Source: JAZDEU01 sp043808545
GTDB taxonomy: Bacteria > Patescibacteriota > Patescibacteriia > JAZDEU01
Direction: 5' to 3'
Length of the DNA: 6,661 nt
NCBI GenBank assembly: GCA_043808545.1
Contig: JAZDEU010000046.1
Coordinates: 1-6,661 of the forward strand
Made by a program: the position numbers and the translations under genes. The notes beneath the pieces are model-generated. The model had not been told where the DNA came from. It ran no database searches and saw only the letters and a list, made by a program, of their open reading frames with translations. Below, in pieces: positions 4,201-6,661 of the stretch (within the stretch, counting starts at the first letter, position 1; every line of letters starts with the position of its first letter).

Positions 4201-5046
4201 ATGAAAACTCTAATAATCGGATCAAATGGAATGCTCGGGCAAGAAATTAAAAAAGTTTTCAAAAAAGAAGAAACTATTTGCTGGGATAAAAATGAAATTG
4301 ACATAACCAAAGCAGAAGAAACAAATAAAAAAATATCAGACTTAAAGCCTGCTCTAATTATAAACTGCGCCGCATATAACGCCGTAGATAAATGCGAAGA
4401 AAATCCAAAAGTTGCGAATGAAATAAACGGTTATGCGCCAGACAATCTAGCTAAAACAGCGAGGTCGCTTAATATCCCGCTGGTACACTTCAGTAGCGGG
4501 TATGTTTTTGATGGAGAAAAAAATGATGGATATAAAGAAGATGACGAGCCAAATCCGATTAGCAAATATGCAAAGTCAAAATTACTTGGCGAACAAAAAA
4601 TTCAAAAAAATACAGACGAAGCCTATATTATACGGACTAATCTTTTATTCGGGCAACCTGCTCTATCTTCTGCGGGTAAAAAAAGTTTCATTGAGATTAT
4701 GCTTAATCTCGCAAAAGAAAAGGATAGTATAGATGCGGTATCCGATGAAATAAGCAATCCGACTTATGCGCGAGATCTTGCAGCCGCAGTTTTTGAACTA
4801 ATAACAAAAAAATATCCTTTTGGGATATATCATCTTATAAATAATGGGAGCGCGAGCTGGTACGATTTTGCGAAAGAAATATTTAAAATAAAAAATATTG
4901 ATATTGAAGTGAAACCTGTTAATTCTGACAAATTTCCCCGCCCTGCCAAAAGACCAAAAAACTCATCTCTTATAAATACAAAATTTCCGCCTCTACGAAA
5001 TTGGCAAGACGCGCTAAGAGAATATTTATTAACTAATGTCTGTTGA
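4201..5046 (+). CDS. rfbD: dTDP-4-dehydrorhamnose reductase
   Basis: RmlD/RfbD reduces dTDP-4-keto-L-rhamnose to dTDP-L-rhamnose with NAD(P)H. The 281-residue product is the usual family length. Visible are the Rossmann motif G-S-N-G-M-L-G (7-13), N-C-A-A-Y-N-A-V-D (55-63), the strand HFSSGYVFDG (96-105, normally STDYVFDG, so the usual Asp is Gly), the catalytic Y123-x-x-x-K127 of the extended SDR family, N-P-T-Y-A-R-D-L (186-193) and R-P-A-K-R-P (247-252). The ATG at 4201 places the Rossmann motif correctly; upstream in-frame codons to 4150 are translated repeat. There is no Shine-Dalgarno. It lies 208 bp after rfbC, separated by repeat copy 2, and is probably co-transcribed. The last residues (V-C) and the TGA stop are encoded by the left terminal repeat of a composite palindrome, so the original C-terminus may have differed slightly. 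Confidence 0.95.
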   Translation: MKTLIIGSNGMLGQEIKKVFKKEETICWDKNEIDITKAEETNKKISDLKPALIINCAAYNAVDKCEENPKVANEINGYAPDNLAKTARSLNIPLVHFSSGYVFDGEKNDGYKEDDEPNPISKYAKSKLLGEQKIQKNTDEAYIIRTNLLFGQPALSSAGKKSFIEIMLNLAKEKDSIDAVSDEISNPTYARDLAAAVFELITKKYPFGIYHLINNGSASWYDFAKEIFKIKNIDIEVKPVNSDKFPRPAKRPKNSSLINTKFPPLRNWQDALREYLLTNVC

Positions 5047-5199
5047 AATAGTCGCTGAATGTCATTCCGACCGAGCGAACCAGACGCCCAAACGGCTGGT
5101 TCGTGAGTGGAGGAATCTGTTTATTGAGCCAAATTTGGTACTGTCAACAGATCCCTCGGCTACGCTCGGGATGACAAAAAAATACTATTTCAACAGGCA
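5037..5199. mobile_element. Composite palindromic element, copy 2 (rfbD/manC convergent gap)
   Basis: The outer inverted repeat TGYCTGTTGAAATAGT lies at 5037-5052 and, as complement, at 5184-5199. Inside, GTCATTCCGA (5061-5070) pairs with TCGGGATGAC (5166-5175, one mismatch), CGAACCAG (5076-5083) with CTGGTTCG (5096-5103), and ATCTGTT (5115-5121) with AACAGAT (5146-5152) around the palindrome CCAAATTTGG (5129-5138). The outer repeat is shared with 2341-2480, but the interior has diverged while keeping pairing. The left end overlaps the rfbD stop. Clear target duplications are not visible. Confidence 0.75.
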
Positions 5200-5203
5200 C
5201 TAC

Positions 5204-5233
5204 TTAAAATTTAAAATTTGAAATTTAAAATTG
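5204..5233. repeat. AT-rich AAATTTAAAATT tract at the manC 3' end
   Basis: TTAAAATTTAAAATTTGAAA and following bases match the tract at 2500-2541, with the same position relative to the composite palindrome and to the stop codon of the minus-strand gene. Confidence 0.5.
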
Positions 5234-5235
5234 TA

Positions 5236-6405
5236 TCATAGATACTCTGCATATCCCTCTTCCCCAATCTTTTCCACTAATCCAGTCACATTAACAACTT
5301 CATCTTTTGGAACAATAATAATCGCATCATCAGTGTTTATGACCACGAAACCGTCCAGTCCGACAGCAGTTAATAATTTTTTCTCTTCAAAATTATAAAG
5401 CAATGAATCCTTTGTATTTAGAGAAACAACTTTCCCTTTTACAACATTATCATCCTTACTCTTTTCCAGCGCTTCTTTAAGCGCGTATAATGTCCCCGGA
5501 TCGCTCCACCCCATATTTGTTTTTATAACCACGGCTTTAGATAAATCTGTTTTTTCAATCACCGCGCTGTCAAATGATAATTTCTCGCACTTTTCATAAT
5601 ATTCCAAAGCATTTTCTGGATGTTCCACCGCATTTTTTACATTTTTATAAATTTCAAGAGCTAAACTTTCATATTGTGATAAAATAAAATCCACCGATGA
5701 AATAAAATATCCCGGATTCCAAAAATAATTTCCATCTTTAAACATCTGATCGCATTCCTCTGATTCCGGTTTATATTTCCATCCTAAAAATTTAAAATAA
5801 TCTCTCCCCCCTTGAGTGTGGGCGGGGGGTGTTAGTTCCCCTCTTGAGAGGGGTAAGGGGGGTGTATCATTTTCTCCGCCGCAGTCTCCGCCATGGACTG
5901 CGGCGTTTACGCCACATTCCCCAGCTTTCTCTCCCACATTTATCCAACCTAAATTATTATTTGCAAATCTTGGGCGTTCTGCTAAAAATATAAATCGTTC
6001 TGAATTTTGTTTTATCAGCTCGTCCCCCAGCTTCAGCGCATCCCTAAATTCTTTTGTATGCTCCATTAAATGATCTGCCCAAAGAATAGCGACTGATTCA
6101 GCCCCGCCCATTGCGCGCAACCGCATCATCCCATAACAAACCGCCGGTCCCACATTTCTGCGCGATGGCTCTATGAAAATATTTTCCACAAGCAGTGTGG
6201 AAATCTGCGCGCGAACAGCATCCGCGAACTCGGAAGTTGTTTGAACAAAAATGTTGTTCAGTCCGACAATCGGCTCAACTCTCTCAATCGCAAGTTCAAG
6301 CGTGGATTTTCCATTAAATATTTTATCAAATTGTTTTGGTGAATTTTTTCGGCTTAAAGGCCAAAGCCGCGTTCCAATCCCGCCGGCAAAAATAATAATC
6401 TTCAT
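5236..6405 (-). CDS. manC: Mannose-1-phosphate guanylyltransferase (GDP-mannose pyrophosphorylase)
   Basis: The enzyme makes GDP-mannose from GTP and mannose-1-phosphate in the cytoplasm. The 389-residue protein begins MKIIIFAGGIGTRLWPLSRK, carrying the pyrophosphorylase signature G-G-x-G-T-R-L-W-P-L-S-R and then S-P-K-Q-F (22-26). Further matches are E-P-S-R-R-N-V-G-P-A (79-88), W-A-D-H (109-112, usually P-A-D-H), N-Y-F-W-N-P-G-Y-F (226-234), F-D-S-A-V-I-E-K-T (278-286) and G-W-S-D-P-G-T (299-305). There is no C-terminal phosphomannose isomerase domain, so it is the short form. Residues ~162-200 are a low-complexity, Gly/Pro-rich insertion encoded by GC-rich palindromes (5806-5865 and 5877-5905) between two strands of the catalytic domain. 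The ATG at 6405 is preferred over the upstream GTG at 6417. No strong Shine-Dalgarno is visible. Confidence 0.93.
   Translation of the reverse strand: MKIIIFAGGIGTRLWPLSRKNSPKQFDKIFNGKSTLELAIERVEPIVGLNNIFVQTTSEFADAVRAQISTLLVENIFIEPSRRNVGPAVCYGMMRLRAMGGAESVAILWADHLMEHTKEFRDALKLGDELIKQNSERFIFLAERPRFANNNLGWINVGEKAGECGVNAAVHGGDCGGENDTPPLPLSRGELTPPAHTQGGRDYFKFLGWKYKPESEECDQMFKDGNYFWNPGYFISSVDFILSQYESLALEIYKNVKNAVEHPENALEYYEKCEKLSFDSAVIEKTDLSKAVVIKTNMGWSDPGTLYALKEALEKSKDDNVVKGKVVSLNTKDSLLYNFEEKKLLTAVGLDGFVVINTDDAIIIVPKDEVVNVTGLVEKIGEEGYAEYL
5806..5865 (-). repeat. Repeat-derived in-frame insertion in manC (two-unit CACCCC family)
   Basis: The outer arms CCCCCCTT (5806-5813) and AAGGGGGG (5855-5862) enclose the perfect 16-bp palindrome CCCCTCTTGAGAGGGG (5838-5853). 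Read on the minus strand, the order ACACCCCCCTTACCCCTCTC, GAGGGGAAC, CACCCCCC, CTCAAGGGGGGA follows the two units at 1227-1320. It encodes ManC residues 181-200 (TPPLPLSRGEL...TQGG) without breaking the frame. Confidence 0.8.
5877..5905. repeat. Perfect 10-bp-stem hairpin inside manC
   Basis: CGCCGCAGTC (5877-5886) and GACTGCGGCG (5896-5905) pair perfectly around a 9-nt loop. It encodes part of the Gly/Cys-rich stretch NAAVHGGDCGG, just upstream in the gene from the CACCCC insertion. The composition is far more GC-rich than the rest of manC, suggesting a second inserted palindrome. Confidence 0.65.
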
Positions 6406-6418
6406 ACAAATATGCACT

Positions 6419-6512
6419 ATCCGTGCTCTGTGTAAATCCGTTTCTTATCAGTATTTATCCGTCTTTATACTGATTAACACAGATTTTAGACGGATTTTCA
6501 CTGATCACGGAT
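6419..6512. repeat. Nested palindrome in the manC leader
   Basis: Three nested pairs are visible: ATCCGTG (6419-6425) / CACGGAT (6506-6512), AAATCCGT (6434-6441) / ACGGATTT (6490-6497) and ATCAGTAT (6447-6454) / ATACTGAT (6467-6474). With transcription from the promoter at 6512-6539 nearly all of it would be in the 5' leader, ending about 14 nt before the ATG. The wording (ATCCGTG, AAATCCGT, AACACAGATT) resembles a type of palindromic repeat I recall from other genomes, so a cis-regulatory role is not assured. Confidence 0.6.
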
Positions 6513-6539
6513 ATATAAACAAATTTTGTAACTGCTCAA
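6512..6539 (-). promoter_or_regulatory. Candidate manC promoter
   Basis: The minus strand reads TTGAGC (6539-6534), 16 nt, then TATATA (6517-6512). The match is moderate. Its start near 6505 would give a leader of about 100 nt made of the nested palindrome. Confidence 0.35.
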
Positions 6540-6550
6540 GTAGTTCCAAA

Positions 6551-6650
6551 AGTGCCATTTGCTAAAGGAATATTTTGCCTTCACAAGATTTATTCTTTGC
6601 GCTGGAATTTAATTTTTATTTAAAATTAGGGGTTTTAAGCAAATGGCACT
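6551..6650. mobile_element. Small terminal-inverted-repeat element (MITE-like)
   Basis: AGTGCCATTTGCT (6551-6563) and AGCAAATGGCACT (6638-6650) are a perfect 13-bp inverted repeat bounding a 100-bp AT-rich, non-coding segment. A GCTGGAATTT core at 6601-6610 lies 50 nt from the left end; the element at 403-523 has the same core 48 nt from its left end and a similar outer motif. No gene is visible from 6513 to the window end. Confidence 0.6.
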
Positions 6651-6661
6651 GAAACCGTGCT

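Noticed and set aside
4050..4310. Minus-strand open frame overlapping the start of rfbD
   Set aside because: It covers the repeat and the Rossmann motif region of rfbD in antisense; no family resemblance and no promoter or start signal.
4502..4732. Alternative-frame ORF inside rfbD
   Set aside because: A shadow of a well-supported gene, rich in Lys from A-tracts.
5036..5221. Small ORF across the rfbD/manC gap
   Set aside because: It is the translation of the composite palindrome and AT tract, with no independent support.
5816..6073. Plus-strand ORF opposite manC with Pro/Ser-rich start
   Set aside because: Antisense to manC; openness is caused by the GC-rich inserted palindromes.
6251..6565. 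Plus-strand ORF across the manC start and leader
   Set aside because: Antisense shadow that runs into the nested palindrome; no recognisable domain.
1..6661. UGA-recoded genetic code (as in some CPR lineages)
   Set aside because: rfbD, mraZ and manC end at TGA at normal family lengths and no in-frame TGA lies inside conserved domains.
1..6661. tRNA, rRNA or known riboswitch
   Set aside because: I saw no cloverleaf with a T-loop motif, no rRNA-like segment and no riboswitch consensus in the leaders; a covariance-model scan would be decisive.

Overview
The window is AT-rich, with compact single-domain housekeeping genes, few recognisable Shine-Dalgarno sites and an unusual density of palindromic intergenic repeats. 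This looks most like an uncultured small-genome bacterium of the Candidate Phyla Radiation (Patescibacteria). The lineage is inferred from style and protein character, not from a marker search. TGA ends rfbD, mraZ and manC at the expected family lengths, so the UGA-recoding CPR lineages are unlikely.

Layout. 1-~970 is a mobile-element graveyard: the 5' end of an IS3-type OrfA on the minus strand running off the left edge, a ~120-bp element with terminal inverted repeats, and the N-terminal remnant of a DDE transposase interrupted by a palindromic repeat. 970-1492 is non-coding: a promoter followed at once by a terminator, a GC-rich two-unit repeat and an AT-rich inverted repeat. 1493-2305 holds rpsP and rpsO (+). 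2341-2541 is a composite palindrome in the convergent gap. 2547-2978 is a solitary mraZ (-), with a consensus promoter, GTGGG operator boxes and two DnaA-box matches upstream. 3287-5046 is a dTDP-rhamnose unit (rfbC-rfbD, +), each gene preceded by a copy of a ~200-bp repeat. 5037-5233 is a second copy of the composite palindrome, in the second convergent gap. 5236-6405 is manC (-), with a repeat-derived in-frame insertion. 6419-6650 holds its structured leader and another small terminal-inverted-repeat element.

Function. rpsP and rpsO encode 30S proteins. MraZ is a cell-division-cluster regulator that here probably controls its own promoter. RfbC-like and RfbD carry out the last two steps to dTDP-L-rhamnose, and ManC makes GDP-mannose, so the right half supplies activated sugars for a surface polysaccharide. 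The earlier rhamnose genes (rfbA, rfbB) and glycosyltransferases are not in the window.

The main theme is repeats that reach into genes. They supply or overlap the stop codons of rfbC and rfbD, lengthen the C-terminus of S16, fill the leaders of rfbC and rfbD, and encode a loop inside ManC. I found no CRISPR array, tRNA, rRNA, or defence or toxin system.
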